Origin: Mermis nigrescens
Taxonomy: Eukaryota; Nematoda; Enoplea; Mermithida; Mermithidae
Length of the DNA stretch: 64,000 nt
Direction: 5' to 3'
Assembly: GCA_036768485.1 (NCBI GenBank)
Contig: JAVLUZ010000151.1
Location: 3,931,912-3,995,911, forward strand
Under the pieces are notes generated by a model that had not been told where the DNA came from, did no database searches, and worked only from the letters and a program-made list of their open reading frames with translations. Every line of letters starts with the position of its first letter. The first letter of the stretch is position 1. The translations under genes and the position numbers were made by a program. Shown here one piece after another: positions 32,728-46,300 of the stretch.

Positions 32728-33069
32728 TCTTGAAATCCACTTCTTGCCACAACGCTATATAACGCTAGGTAAATAGATGCCTGCTTTCTTCTCTAATTAT
32801 ATAATGCATCCGACGTTGCGCTCTCAGACTTATTGAAAACGTCTGCCTGCAGAAAAGCAAAGGATCACGGCGTAAAATGATACTGAAGCAATTATTCGTA
32901 GTCGTGAATATAGGTGTGATTAGAAACTGATGTGCATCTATGCTCATGCTGACCGATCATCTATGCTCCTGACCATATATGCATGTGAGGGTCTAAATCC
33001 CCAGAACGGAAAATTTACGCCAAAAATATAAGAAAGTAGACAATTTTCTGCACAAGTGCTCGAAATGGT

Positions 33070-33272
33070 CTGTGAATTAACATCAAACATGTAACGGCTC
33101 GAGAATTTGGGTAGAAGGCCCCGATTATTTTCAGTGAGGGGTAAATAACCCAATTCTTGTCCAAAAACGACACGAAAAGTTCTATTTTTTTCCAAAAATC
33201 AAGAAGGGGGTCAAAGGTTAGCTGGCTTTAAGGTGGGGGACCCCCACTCCCCTGTTACATACATTTATGATT
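33070..33272 (+). mobile_element. Family D element, copy 2
   Basis: Starts AACATGTAACGGCTCGAG and ends CCCCCACTCCCCTGTTACAT, with a GGTCAAAGGTTAGCTGGC block between. It sits between Brr2 and TRAPPC3. Confidence 0.7.
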
Positions 33273-33274
33273 AA

Positions 33275-34076
33275 CACCATTTTTATACGATTTTAGCATT
33301 TATAGGAACCCGTTTTTTTAGGCAATTAGGGCTCGAAAAAGCTGTTTGACCGACTCCGCAGACCGATCTGATTTACCTATAGACGTGACCAGATGGGCAG
33401 CAACCAAACTCTGGAGTAAGCGAACCGCCAAAAATCAATCATGGAGTCTATCGATTCTTGGGGGTCTACCTGATTCTCGGGGGATGCACTATCCAAGGTT
33501 TGCTTAATTCAACATAACGCAAACAACAGACTGACGTCGACCAAGGATAGAAGTCTTTTAAGGATTGTTTTCCAAAAAGCTGCGAATCATTTAACTCCAG
33601 TTCATTCTACTAGGTACCTACTAAAAAACTAAGCTTGCGATAACAAGAAAAAATCGTTTACAAGACTAATAGGCACGAAATAAACTGCATATTTATATTT
33701 CGTTCCAGATAAGCTTGGACAAGATAATTTTATTAAAAGATTACAGCAGCTGAGTTGAAAATTCCTGCTCACTTACTTATATGCGAGCCGGACTCAATTA
33801 TGGCAAGCTATCGTGCATTTTGATGATCATCTCTATTCGACCAAATCGTACATAACGAAACGATGTGATCAAAAAGCATAATTGCGGGGAACTTTAGTTG
33901 GTCTTATTTCCCAACATAAATTGTCTGATGAGCAACATCAAGTACTTTAATTCTTCGCACGAGATCACAGATTAGAATGATTCAATTAAATACAATTCAG
34001 ATGAGAATATTTTACTGAAGAACGACACGACAATAATTTACAAAATTTTCGCAAGCGAGATTATTAAAAACACGAA
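33275..34076. other. Brr2 3' flank
   Basis: No gene. Minus-strand AATAAA at 33729-33734, about 350 nt past the Brr2 stop, is a possible polyadenylation signal. Confidence 0.4.
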
Positions 34077-34346
34077 TCAATCGTCTCCATCTCGACGTCT
34101 TTTTTGACCTCTGTGATCTTTGGTGTCCTCGTGGTCGCCGTGCACGTTAATGTTCAGCTTGTACTCTTGGTCGCAGCCCATATAAGAATCAGACATGAAG
34201 AACAAGCTGTACTGATGGCTGCCAGGAGACGGAGCGACAAAGTCCAATTTGATCTTGACTGCCTTTTGAAGCGTCAAGCGTTTGATGGAGATCAAGGAGT
34301 TTTGTTTCGACTGACCAATTACTACCCACCAACCTTCTTCGCGTTT
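34077..34346 (-). CDS. Brr2: Brr2 last exon (end of second Sec63 unit)
   Basis: Encodes [20 protein letters not shown] and continues through [19 protein letters not shown] to a charged tail [18 protein letters not shown] and stop. The tail after the Sec63 fold is longer and more basic than the human acidic end. Confidence 0.96.
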   Translation of the reverse strand, partial: KREEGWWVVIGQSKQNSLISIKRLTLQKAVKIKLDFVAPSPGSHQYSLFFMSDSYMGCDQEYKLNINVHGDHEDTKDHRGQKRRRDGDD

Positions 34347-37300
34347 CTGAGCAAGGCATTAATATATTAGAAAAGGACGAAACTGCGCAAGGCGTATAAA
34401 AAATAGAAAGTGCTGTTAAAGGATGCATTATTAAAATGGATAATCGTATTCAGGATTTTTTGACGGGAAAGCGAAGCCATAAAATAATGCGGCATACCGG
34501 TACCTAAATAAAACAAACGACGACAACGATCAGAATAGCTTATATGAGACGCTTTTTGCCATAAGACTGCATTTTTAATAGCATTTTTAGCCCATTTAAT
34601 CTACATACGTTATGTCACTTTTACTACAAAACATATGTACAGAAATTCATCAAATGGGAAAATTGTAACATTTACATTATTTTGACTCAATTTGGCACTT
34701 TACACACGAATAAGCAGGACAACAAATTATACATCTGGCGCGCAACGTTGATTACTTACATACTACCTTTTGTCCCAAAAATGATGAAAAAATGTTGTTC
34801 AACAATGCTTTGGAATAGTCTATTCTATCCTCTAGAGGACCCCGTAAAAAATAAAAATAAAATTTTGTTTCGAAATGGGCAGACAACTGTCCCCTGTATA
34901 GCCGATGGCTTCGGGCCTGATCATCCATACATATACGCACAGGTATGACCGGTCTGCTGGGGATGAAAGTTTGAAAAATAAGTCAAAATTATGGAAAATT
35001 AGTAAATTCTCTTACAAAACAAAATTTATACATATGTATACTTTGATGATCGAACGAAGATCAAAAAAAGTACTTAAAAAGTTTGAAAGATATCAATGAT
35101 GTTCTGATCTTGAGAAGCATACATGTAACGGCTCAAAACTTTGAGTGGGAGTTCCCCAGCCATTTTAAAGGGGAATGGGGGAATGATCTCCAGTTTTTGG
35201 CCAGAAACTGCCGAAAAATTCAATTTTTTTCCAAAAATCGGAGGGGTGTCAAAAAACTTCAGGGGGATGGGGGATAAATAACTTTGGGTGGGGGATCCCC
35301 CATCGCCTATGTTACTAGTATGCTGAGCAGCATAGGTGCACACGGTCAGAGTCGGCGGGGGGAGAAGTAATATCCCAGAAATCCGAAACAGTAAATTTAA
35401 CGTTCACAATTTTTTTTGCTGCTTAAACGACCAGAATGGTCAAGATAGCCTATAAAACGTTTTTCCGTGGTACTATCGCATTTTAAAAGCATTTTTAGTT
35501 CATGTTGACTACATTATTTCGCTTTTAACACTGAAAAATACAGAAATTGATGAATTTTGAACGCTTTTTATGAGCAAAAAGTACATAAAAGTACTAACAC
35601 AGCGCAGAGCGCGGAAAATTTTTGATATTTTTACTGCTTTTGATCTCAAAAATGATGCAAAAGACGTAAAAGAAGTACCGTCAGCTTAAAATCGCCGGCA
35701 TTACCTGTCTGGCTGACTCTTCAGCAGGGGTAATAACCACTCCCTATGTGCATGTATGCTGAGGAGGCTATAAATGATTTAGTTCGGCTCGGGGCAAGTC
35801 CTGCCCTAGGCCAAGGCTAAGGCTTCAATCGCATTCGTCACTAACATTTTTAGTGTTATCTAGCACAAAAACAATAAAGATTTGAAGAAACCTTCGACAT
35901 TAGGCCATTTTCCGCAGAGACCTTGGCCGTAACTTCGTACGATCACTAGTTTAGTTCATAATAAAAAACATGAATAAAAGGAAGCAAAACGAACACAAAA
36001 TACAGCTGCTTTCAATATTAACAGTTAGGTGAAGAAACAGCGAAAAACATAAGTACCTGAGGGTAAAACGGCGCAATAACGGGGCCAACTAAGTCATCCT
36101 CTCGTTCCAAATTACAGACAACGTTTACGAATTCACCGCTGCAAAAATCAAAAACACATAATAATGTGCATCTTAAAGTGGAAGAGCATTTGCGCATAAC
36201 GGGAAGTAATAAATTACATTATCTGATCTGGCTACTCCATATTCAATTTGTCAGCAAGAACTATTACGTAGGTAACATACTCGTACATACAACGAAAAGA
36301 TTTATACTACTAAAATAATAATTTAATAGCTTTTTCGTTTTTAAGAAGATATCTTCTATGTCGGTGTTCTACACATCACGTAGTTACATATATGTACATG
36401 TACATATTACCTATATATACATAGATATGTATGTATAAGTAAAGTAGTGATGTCCGGTGTCCGGCGCCAGTGCCCCTGCCCGGTTAGTGCATTAGGTAAT
36501 GCACTATGTTCCTCTGAAAGGATATGTTTGTTCTTGATTTTCACAAGATATACCTTGTGCACTATTTCGTTAGTTAAATATTTCTTCATTGCTTATAAAG
36601 TAAACTACTTTTCTGTTACAGAAAACAAAAAAATGCGGAGAAATTTAAAATTTTAAGCAAATTAAAGTGAAGCCATATGTGTGCGGCTTGAATAACTTTA
36701 CGTATAGTCCAAACATAGGAGTGGCTCGTGTAAAAGGCTTTCCCTCCAGTCAAACTTTTGACGAAATGCAGTGTTCAATTCGAATAACTTGGATACTGAA
36801 CGTCTAACGAGCAAAATAAATAGGTAGCCAAAACTACTTTAAGAAGTTGAAAATGAAATACATTCGAAGGATTAATTTTGCATTTTGAAAAAAACTTTTA
36901 AGACTATCAAATCCAGTTTCTGTCAGAAATCTTTCGATTGACCATTTAAGAGTTTTATTTTCAAAACGCAACCTCTTTGATGTACATATGTTTTTTCGCT
37001 TTTTATCAATGATAGAGTTTACCTTTCTTATAAATTCAATAATTTTCTATGTACCTTTTATTTGGCACCGGCGCCGGTACCAGTTCGGCACCAGCCCGGT
37101 GCCGGTGCTGGAGGCACCGGCGCCGTTGCCCAGGACATCACATAGGTAACACACACCATTGGGGCCAGGTTTAAATACGTCTTATAGCCGAGTGTGTCTT
37201 GTAAGCAAGCTTATGGTTTACTTTAAAAAACGTAATAACTAAGGAGTTCATAGGAAGTAATCTGTTATCGCAGCCTGTTCCAATAATTTTTCATGATATG

Positions 37301-40300
37301 CAAAAAATCAAACCTGCATCCAGGATTTTATTTCGGGCGGGGGCCGAAAAGTTTGAAGTCAGATATCTCGAGAACCATTAGATGGGCAAAAATGAAGGCA
37401 TTTTTGAGCGTATCTAGACGAGCTCTATCCGATGGTGAAGAAAATTTTCAAACATTTTAACTTCATTTCATACTCATATTACACAAATCTACCTTTAAAT
37501 AATCTACACAACTGATTTCTCATCATTCAATCGACGAATAATCTCCTAGCTTCCGTCTTTATATTTATTCGCTGAGATTTACAAAGAAAAATAATACAGA
37601 AAATCAGTAATTCGGCGTGAAGCGCCGGTAAAATTCGTCATGTTCTATATGCCTAACTTAAATTTGAGCGGTGTTGGGCGGGCTAGAAGACAAAAACTAT
37701 AGATAAGCATTAAATCTGGCGCAAAGCGCCGGAAAATTTTTAGTCTACTAGGTCAAAAATACGCTAAAAACCTGTTTTGATGCTGTTTTAGACCTACTTC
37801 TAGAATTTTCATTTTACCCTTTAGGGGACCCTTGTGTGTTTCAAAAATTATTTTATTTTTCCGGGGGGCGGCCCCCTCTGAATACGGGCCTGCATACAAT
37901 TCTCCCAAACTAATGTAACCTTATTTGCAGAAAAATTTGTACAGAATTTCAACTTCGTGTACAATCATTTATCGATTAGTTGAAGTGGTCGCGTAATGTA
38001 ATATATCAGATATAATATAATTATTAGTATATAATATAATATAATAATATCAGATAATGTAAGTATTATTTTTCAATAATCGAAATTGCCGCGTCTTATA
38101 GCCCTGCATCTTAAAGACCTTTATATGTAAGTAATGCAATGGGAGCAGGTTAGCTACATACGTCTTATAGTTTGATAGCCGAGTGTCTAATATGTGAGTT
38201 TCTAATACATATATCTCAATGCATTATGGATGGATGGGACCAGAGGTTTTTGCGTCTTATGAACCGAAGTCTTATATCCAGGGTGTCTTATAGCCGAGTT
38301 CGACTGTATATACATAAATTTCTTCTTATAAGCATCCCCCAAAGAAAAAATAATAAATTATAAAAGTGCATTTAAAAGGCCACCAAAATCGTTCTTGCGT
38401 ACTCCGCCGGATTACTTGGTTTTGTATAGGTTTTGTCTTTTAAACAGTTCAAATTTGAGTTAGATATGGAGAAAATGTCAAATTTTTCTAGCTCTTCGCG
38501 CCGAATCACGAATTTTCTGCTTATTCTTCTTTGCAGGACATTAAAGATTGAGTAAAAATACGAAAAGTTAAGAAATTGTTTATAGACTGGACGATGTGAA
38601 ATCAGTCGCGCATATAGTTTAAGCAATAAATTTTCTGTGTTCGAGCATAAAATGAACTAAAAAATGTTTAGAATTTTTATGAAACTTTTCTTTATTATTG
38701 TGTACAGCTCGTTGAGAAACGTTCAAAAATGTCCTTATGTTTGACAACTCCGAATAGTTATCGAGATATCTGTCTTTCACAACTTTTTGTCTCCCCCTCC
38801 CCGAAATAAAATCCTAGCTACGGGCCTGCTTAGATTAGTCGACACTTCTTGCTTTGAAATTTTTGAAGATTATTAATACATTAAAACAATGTTTATTTAT
38901 TAAGTATTATCAATTTTTAAAAAAGGATGCGTATACTGATAAATATCGTAGAGAAACCTCGTTGCGAAAACAAATTACTTACACTATGTATAATGTATAT
39001 TATGCATTTATTATTTATTTTTATTATACTCATCATGGGAATTAGGCGAGGGAGTAAAATTTTTAAGTGCCTTTTTTGGGCCTAAACATAGTGGGCACGC
39101 GCCAAAAACATCGTTCTTATGCGTTTCTGATGATGCTCTATCTTTCTAGAGCATGAAAACAGAAAAATTTCGAAAAAATAAAGAAGTCAAATAAATTCAA
39201 CAAAATGTAGTCAAAAATTTGACACTTTTGAGTAAATAGATAGCTAAAAACGCTTTAAAAAAGCACCTTTCCTGCGATTGATGGAAACCTTTGAAAAATC
39301 GCGATTTCTGAAAGGCCCACCCCCATGATCATGTCTGCTCATGTAAAAATTGACGGACTGAAATATCAATTACTTTTGAAGTTTTTAAAATTTTTACAAG
39401 TGTACAATTTCAATTGCTAAACGCATTATGTACCTACATACACAACACAATTTTATTCATAAATTAAAAAAAGAAAGTTAAAATGATCTACGAACCGTGC
39501 CTAGACGCCGCTTTTTTAATCAGCATAGCTCGCAAAGCCAAACAAGCTTCTTTCCGTAAATGACAACAAGGCTGGCCATCGTGCCCACGAATGGCTGAAA
39601 CCTTTGTCAGCCAGGCATACATGTAACGGCTAGTGATCGACCGGAGCGGCCAACATGGCCGGAGCCGGAGATCGGACCGGAGCCGGATTTGACCATGTTG
39701 CTCCGGTCGGAGCCGGAGGCCGGAGCAGGAGAAATATTATTTTACACGTGTGGATAGATAGAACATCTTTGTGACCAAAACCTAGACCATAGTGCACATG
39801 CATCTCAACTGCATACCAGCTAGTTAGTTATGCAAAATAGACAACATTCAACAAAATTTTATTCAAAATTACTCGGCAATCTTGTTGTTTCACAGCGATT
39901 GCATGAATCGATCAAAAGAGTAATTTTCTTTCCTCCTAAAGATGAATATTTTACGATTGTGGTGGTGATAGAGACTTTATTTGGTGCTACTTCCTTTTCC
40001 TGCTATTGTATTGTGCTCTGACTAAATTTGATAAGCATAATGCCAGCAATTAGTACGTTCGGTCACTATGCAAGAAACGAAAAAATTCTCCGGCCTCCGG
40101 CCAATTTTTGGATGTCCTCCGGCCGGAGCACTGGAGTGGAAAAAATGGCCGGATTTGCCGGAGCCGGATCTCCGGTCGATCACTAGTAACGACTCGAAAT
40201 TTTAGGTGGGGGCACGTGCCATTCTTGTGAGAAGGGGTTAATGACCTCCTATTTTTTCCGAAAATGGGAAAAGGGGTCAAAAAAATTTCTGGCTCCGGGA

Positions 40301-43300
40301 AGGGGGGTCGGGGAAGACAATCAACAAACAACCAAACAAAGATAAATACATGTATGCAGCGCTATTTTTATATAGTATTGCATTTATGTAAATAGTCAGG
40401 TCGAGAACAAACCTGCGAATGCTATCCTTGTTCTCAACGTCGAATGTCAACTCAATGTTGGGGTATCGATTACAAAAACGCGCAACGTCTGTCATCTCTG
40501 ATTCGGTCAAAGCCAACAGATTGGTTCTGTCATCGTCCTCCATTTCCATCAAATCGAAAATTGTTTCAATTTTCTTGAACAAATTTGAGTATTTAAGCAG
40601 AGAACCGACTTTGAAGAGTAAAAACTCAGATAAAATAAAAATAAAGCGCCATGCAGGTATAAAAACTCTGATATTGACATAATATAAGCAAATTACATAC
40701 ATACGTATGGTGAGTGCATATAAATTACATGCACGGATATTAGATAATGCTGAAAGTTTAAAGTGAATCTGACAAAATTGAAGTTTTTCCGACTTTTTTG
40801 CTGGTTTTATCTGTTCTAAACAAGCATTGATCAAAAGAGTCAATGAATAAGTACATCGTACATAAACACATTACCGTATCTGTGCAACGCTTGATAATTT
40901 CTGGTGTAAAGTGAGGCAACTGTTTCAAGTAAGAGTCTTTGTTCCACATTGCCTGCACGATCATTTGCGACAATTCCATGGCAGCTAAGGCAGGTGACAG
41001 CCAACCGTTGCTGCTCAACACGTCCACACACGCTTGAACCAGTGGGATTGACTAAAGATAACAAATGATCACATTTCACGATATATTCATTATATTATTC
41101 TACCTTTTAACATGTATGTACATATATAAAATTTCATTTTTTAATTACCTACTTATATTAAGATTATTCACACAAGCAAACTTAGCAATCGAACCACTAA
41201 AAAAGCGTCAAACGACGTATGACAGTATAATTTCAAGTATAAACAAGTACTAATTTTTCGAGCAATGGAATGTTCAATTTGTTCAGCCAAACACTCTTCT
41301 TCAATTATTTCGTATATATTTTGTGTCACAGATCATTCCATCGTCCTTATAGTAACTTGTTTTCGTGCAAATTTAGTCATAAAAATTCAAGAAGAATAAA
41401 ATACAACGAATGAAGTATCAGATTTTGACATTCAAAAGCAAAATTAAGTATTCACTTACCCCCCAGGAAAATCGGTTTACCCCCTCCCACAACTTTTGAC
41501 CGTGTGCATATGAGGTTTTTTTGTTAATTTAAAAAATCTAACCCAACATTTAAAGGGTACTTCGCATTATTTAACGATCTACTACAAAAACGCTACTTAG
41601 CAAAATAAGATGGAGCAAGTAAGCCTATTTTACTTTTAGCAAGACTGTTTCCGTATCGGCTTGCAACTCAGCTGGCAATTGTAAACGACTCAAATGCGCT
41701 TGCAATAGCAAATTGACTTTGACATGCGGATCCGTGAATTTGGTAGTTTGCGTCTTGTTCGGTAATTTGCTGGCCAGCTGTGGTGTACAAAGATGAATTT
41801 TCAAATCTGTATACATTTTATACAAAAATATGCAGAGCCGTATTCTAGGCGGGGGGGCGACCGCCCCCATTGGTCGAAGAAAAGATTCGAAAGATAAAAT
41901 AATGCATGGGAATTGGAAAGATGTTCTTGTCATCAAATCTTCAAATTTTTGGCATGTGAAGTATTTAAGACAATTTTGACAGAAGCGAGACCAAAAACGA
42001 CACTTTTTACAGCCTTGTGAGAAGAAAATAATTGAAAAAATCAAATTTTATGAAAAAAATTTGCATACGGTGTTAATAACTAACCTGTCTCAAGATGTTG
42101 TCCTCTCGGTGACGAATGGGCATAGACTCAAATTCAGCCGCATTAGACAAAATTTCGATCAAGCCTCGCACTTTAGTTTTACCATTCAAAGACAAGCTGA
42201 ACAATTCGATAGTCGAATAATGAATATTATAGTACGCGGCTATCATTCCCAAATTCAAAGGCTGCGTCTCCATATCATCGACAATAGCAATACACTACGA
42301 AAGCAGCATATCAAATAACAATGTAAGGGGAATGGATAAATCACACTAAGTAAATAGAATAAGTACATATGTATAAAGTAAATACTGTTTTTGTATACAT
42401 TAATTGAAGAGACGATGAAATTGAATCATTAGTATACAAAATGTACAAGGTATGAAAGACGCTCGTAAAATTTTTGTCTTTTATTTATTTAAACAATCCA
42501 CGACATGAGTCATAATTTTCAAATCACATCGCATAAATGTTTAAATAATCTTTAACAAGAAGGCGAAAATGTCTTGAATGATCAACTCATTTCGAAAGAT
42601 TTTCCTTTGAATCAAAAACTAGAATTTGATATTTGCCCATATTTTGTTCTCATTCAACTATATGTATTTTACCCAAAAGACTTTCTCGTTTATTTTCTAA
42701 TTCATACCTTAGCCTTTTCCAAATCATTCAAAGTGCTCTCAACCAATTCTGACATATGGTCAGACAAATGACGATGAGTAACGCCCTGCAAATTGTAGTA
42801 ATTCGGGTTCTGAGTCATGCGGCGATACAAGAAGGTCCACGTGAGATAATCAATAGCGTCTTGCTTATTTTCTATGGTTCTCGTGACTACCTCGGCATTA
42901 AAATGATCATGAAGGCAATGATCCAAATGAGACTGAATCAAACGAAAAATTGAATGCAGGATATGTCAATTTAATCATTTAAAATCATTTAGCATGTACC
43001 TGTGTGTGTATACACAGTTTAGTTACTTACACTAAAGTGAAGAATGAAATGGCAATTGTATTATTGCTTTACATTTCTAGCAACTGTATTAAAAGTAAAT
43101 AAGTAAATAAGCTTTTAACTTAGAAAAACTACTGTTTTTTATTTGCATATGTACGAAGTAGGTATTTACATTTCAAGCAGTATGTAAGTAACCATCAAAT
43201 AAAGGAAGGTACGTAAGACTGATCGACTAATTCCTTTATGGTATTTAATCAAAAAATATTTCAAAGAGATTAAAACATTGGCTCAGATTACATTATTTCT

Positions 43301-46300
43301 TCCAAAAGATAAGCGAGTTTTGACCAGTCAAAACAATGAAAAAGGTGGGTTAAGATTTAAAAATTGGTTGTCCAATGTCTAGGTTGAAAGCGGTTGTCAA
43401 GGACCAAAGAAATGGTTGTCAAGCTCCACAAAAATGATTTTCCTGGTCCACAAAATTCTTGTCCAGCTTCAAAGTGATTTATCTGGTTAAAAAGTGAATG
43501 TCCAGCTTTGAAAAGTGATTGTCAAGTCCACAAAAAGACTTTTTGGCATTGAAAGGGTGGTAGTCCTGGCCCAGGAAGTGGATGCCCAGGTCAAAAAACG
43601 AGTTTTGCTGATCCGAACAGTGATTTTTCGGATAAAAAGAGTCACTGGGTCAAAAACAGTCACTGGGTCAAAAAGAGGGAATTTAGGTTTGACCCATTCA
43701 ACTTTTGGCTCGGCCAGTTCTAAATGAATAATGTAATTTCAATCATCCTTTAAAACTAAGCATATAAGTCCCTTCTACATATTAAATAGATTCAAATTGG
43801 CGGGTCGAAATAAGGTATTGCCCTAATGTTAACCCAAAATTACTAGACTGATCTACACCAACGTGTAAAATAATCTAATGAATTGTTAATTACTTTCAAT
43901 AATACCCATTATATGCAAATTACGCTTGTTAAAAATATGTATATACATTCATTACATATACGTATGTACGTAGGTACGATTACCGGAAAATTGCTCGCCA
44001 ACAATTGCTCGAGAACAATTGCTCGCCAACAATTGCTCGCCTAGCAATTGCTCGCCTACCAATTTCTCGCTCAGCAATTGTTCGCCCAGCAATAGCTCGC
44101 CCAGAAATTGCTCGCCCAGCGATTGCTCGCCCAGCAATTGCTCGCCCAGCAATTGCTCGCTCAGCAATTGCTCGCCAATCACCAACAATTGTAGCCATAC
44201 GATTACTTGCTGAGCAATTGCTCGCCAGTGAATTGATCACATGGAACCGCTCCCTGGGCATTGTTGCTTCTCATTTATTTGAATCAGCAATTGTCATTCT
44301 ATGTCGGAATCACGCTATAAAAATGGAAGGTGTATTAAATCCGAAAATCGACCGTCCCGGATCTAGTAATCATCTGGTCTGAACAAAATGGTATAATTAA
44401 GTACAATTCAGTTCTGCTGTGATGTTGCATACATTTGCGCTGATACATTTATCTATGTACAGATTGTTTCGTTTTTGATAGGAAAGAGAGAAGAAGCAGT
44501 AGTTTCAGTTTGAAAGTATTCATTTTTAGTGTACTAAAATGATTTTGAATTCGTTCAATCTTAATTTGCAGTTTTAATGCACTCAATAAAGTCGACAGGT
44601 GCTCGCCACCGCCAGGCGATTGCTCGCCAATCACATGTGATTAGTCGAGAAATGCATTTTTAAGTTTTTTTTAATTCGTTCGATCAGTTACAAGCTGATC
44701 ATTGAAGCAGAGTAATTCAAGTCAGAAATTTTCCCTATCACAGCAGAACTAAATTGTACTTAATTACACAATTCTGTTCAGACCGGATCATTACAAGATC
44801 CGGGAACGGTCGATTTTTGGAAGGAACGTAGTTCCATCTTTATAGCGTATATGATTCCAATATAGAATGACAACTGCTGATTCGAAGAAAGGGAGCGATT
44901 CCCATTTGATCACTTCACTGGCGAGCAATCGCTCAGCAAGTAATCGTTCGGCTAGCAATTGTTGGTGATTGGCGAGCAATTTTTAAGCGAGAAATTGTTC
45001 GTCGAGCAATCATTTAACGAGCAATTGCTAGGCGAGCAATTGTTGGCGAACAATAATTGGCGAGAAATTGGTGAGCGAGCATTGTTGGGCGAGCAATTGT
45101 TGGGCGAGCAATTGCCGGGCGAGCAATAGCTGGGCGAGCAATAGCTGGGCGAGCAATAGCTGGGCGAGCAATTGCTGGGCGAGCAATTGCTGGGCGAGCA
45201 ATTGCTGGGCGAGCAATTGCTGGGCGAGCAATTGCTGGGCGAGCAATTGCTGGGCGAGCAATTGCTGGGCGAGCAATTGCTGGGCGAGCAATTACTGGGC
45301 GAGCAATTGCTGGGCGAGCAATTTCTGGGCGAGCAATTGCTGGGCGAGCAATTGCTGGGCGAGCTATTGCTGGGCGAGCAATTGCTGGCGAGCAATTGTT
45401 CTCGAGCAATTGTTGGCGAGCAATTTTCCGCACACGCGTAGGTACACATTCCAGTGTAATCAAGGCCGCAACAGGAGACGAAATACTAATATACATATTT
45501 AATCTTTTCCTTATCGATTCAGAAAAAGACAATGATTTTCGGCTACTAAAAATCTACATTATACCGAGCAACATCGAATAATGAAGTACATGTACAATGC
45601 ATGTACTAGTAGTATGTATAGCAAACTATGTAAGCTGGATTCGCTACTTTGACACACTTAGGTCAAGGGATTGCCACAATCTAGTATTGATCGAAAAGCC
45701 AAAAATTCATGCCATCTTCTGCCATGATCGATCGTTTGTTCGTTAGTTGTATATGAAAATTAAAAATTTTAATATGCCCCGATCCCTAGAATCTGAATAA
45801 AAATTAATCTTTTCATCCTTTCATCGCACTTTTACCTTCAGTAAGAAAATCGGACTTTTCAACTGTTGATTTGAAATCAAAGATTTTCTAGGATTTTACA
45901 TAGGCAAAATCGGACGTTTTTCAATTTTTTCTATAGAAAGTCTAAAGCTGCTGCGCTGTACATAAGTAAGGGACCGATTCGCTCAATCACACGTTAAAAA
46001 CCTTAAAAGCACACTACAATACTCACCTCAACTGGCAACGGCTCGTACAAAAATTTCTTGAAAAACTCTTTTTTGGTTCCTTGGCACAATAATACGCACT
46101 TGGCTGAAATTGTAAAAAGAGAGTAATTTTTGTGTCAAATAAACGGACAATAGTATGTATGTTTCACATAAGCTTGCGTCTTTCACTTAACGATTTCAGA
46201 TGATGTAGACCAACGTTATCAGTAATTGCGTTGAATTTGATAGATATTTACCGTACGCTGTCAATTTAAATCGACAAAAATTCTTATAAAAACCCGCAAA

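Noticed and set aside
43983..45430. CRISPR array, because of regular short repeats
   Set aside because: The repeats are contiguous with no unique spacers, the arrays are inverted copies of each other, and the genome is eukaryotic.
44952..45532. Long open frames with repeats such as [18 protein letters not shown] and LGEQLLGEQ on both strands
   Set aside because: The 15-bp repeat length is a multiple of three and lacks stops, so every frame stays open. They are by-products of the foldback arms, not repeat proteins.
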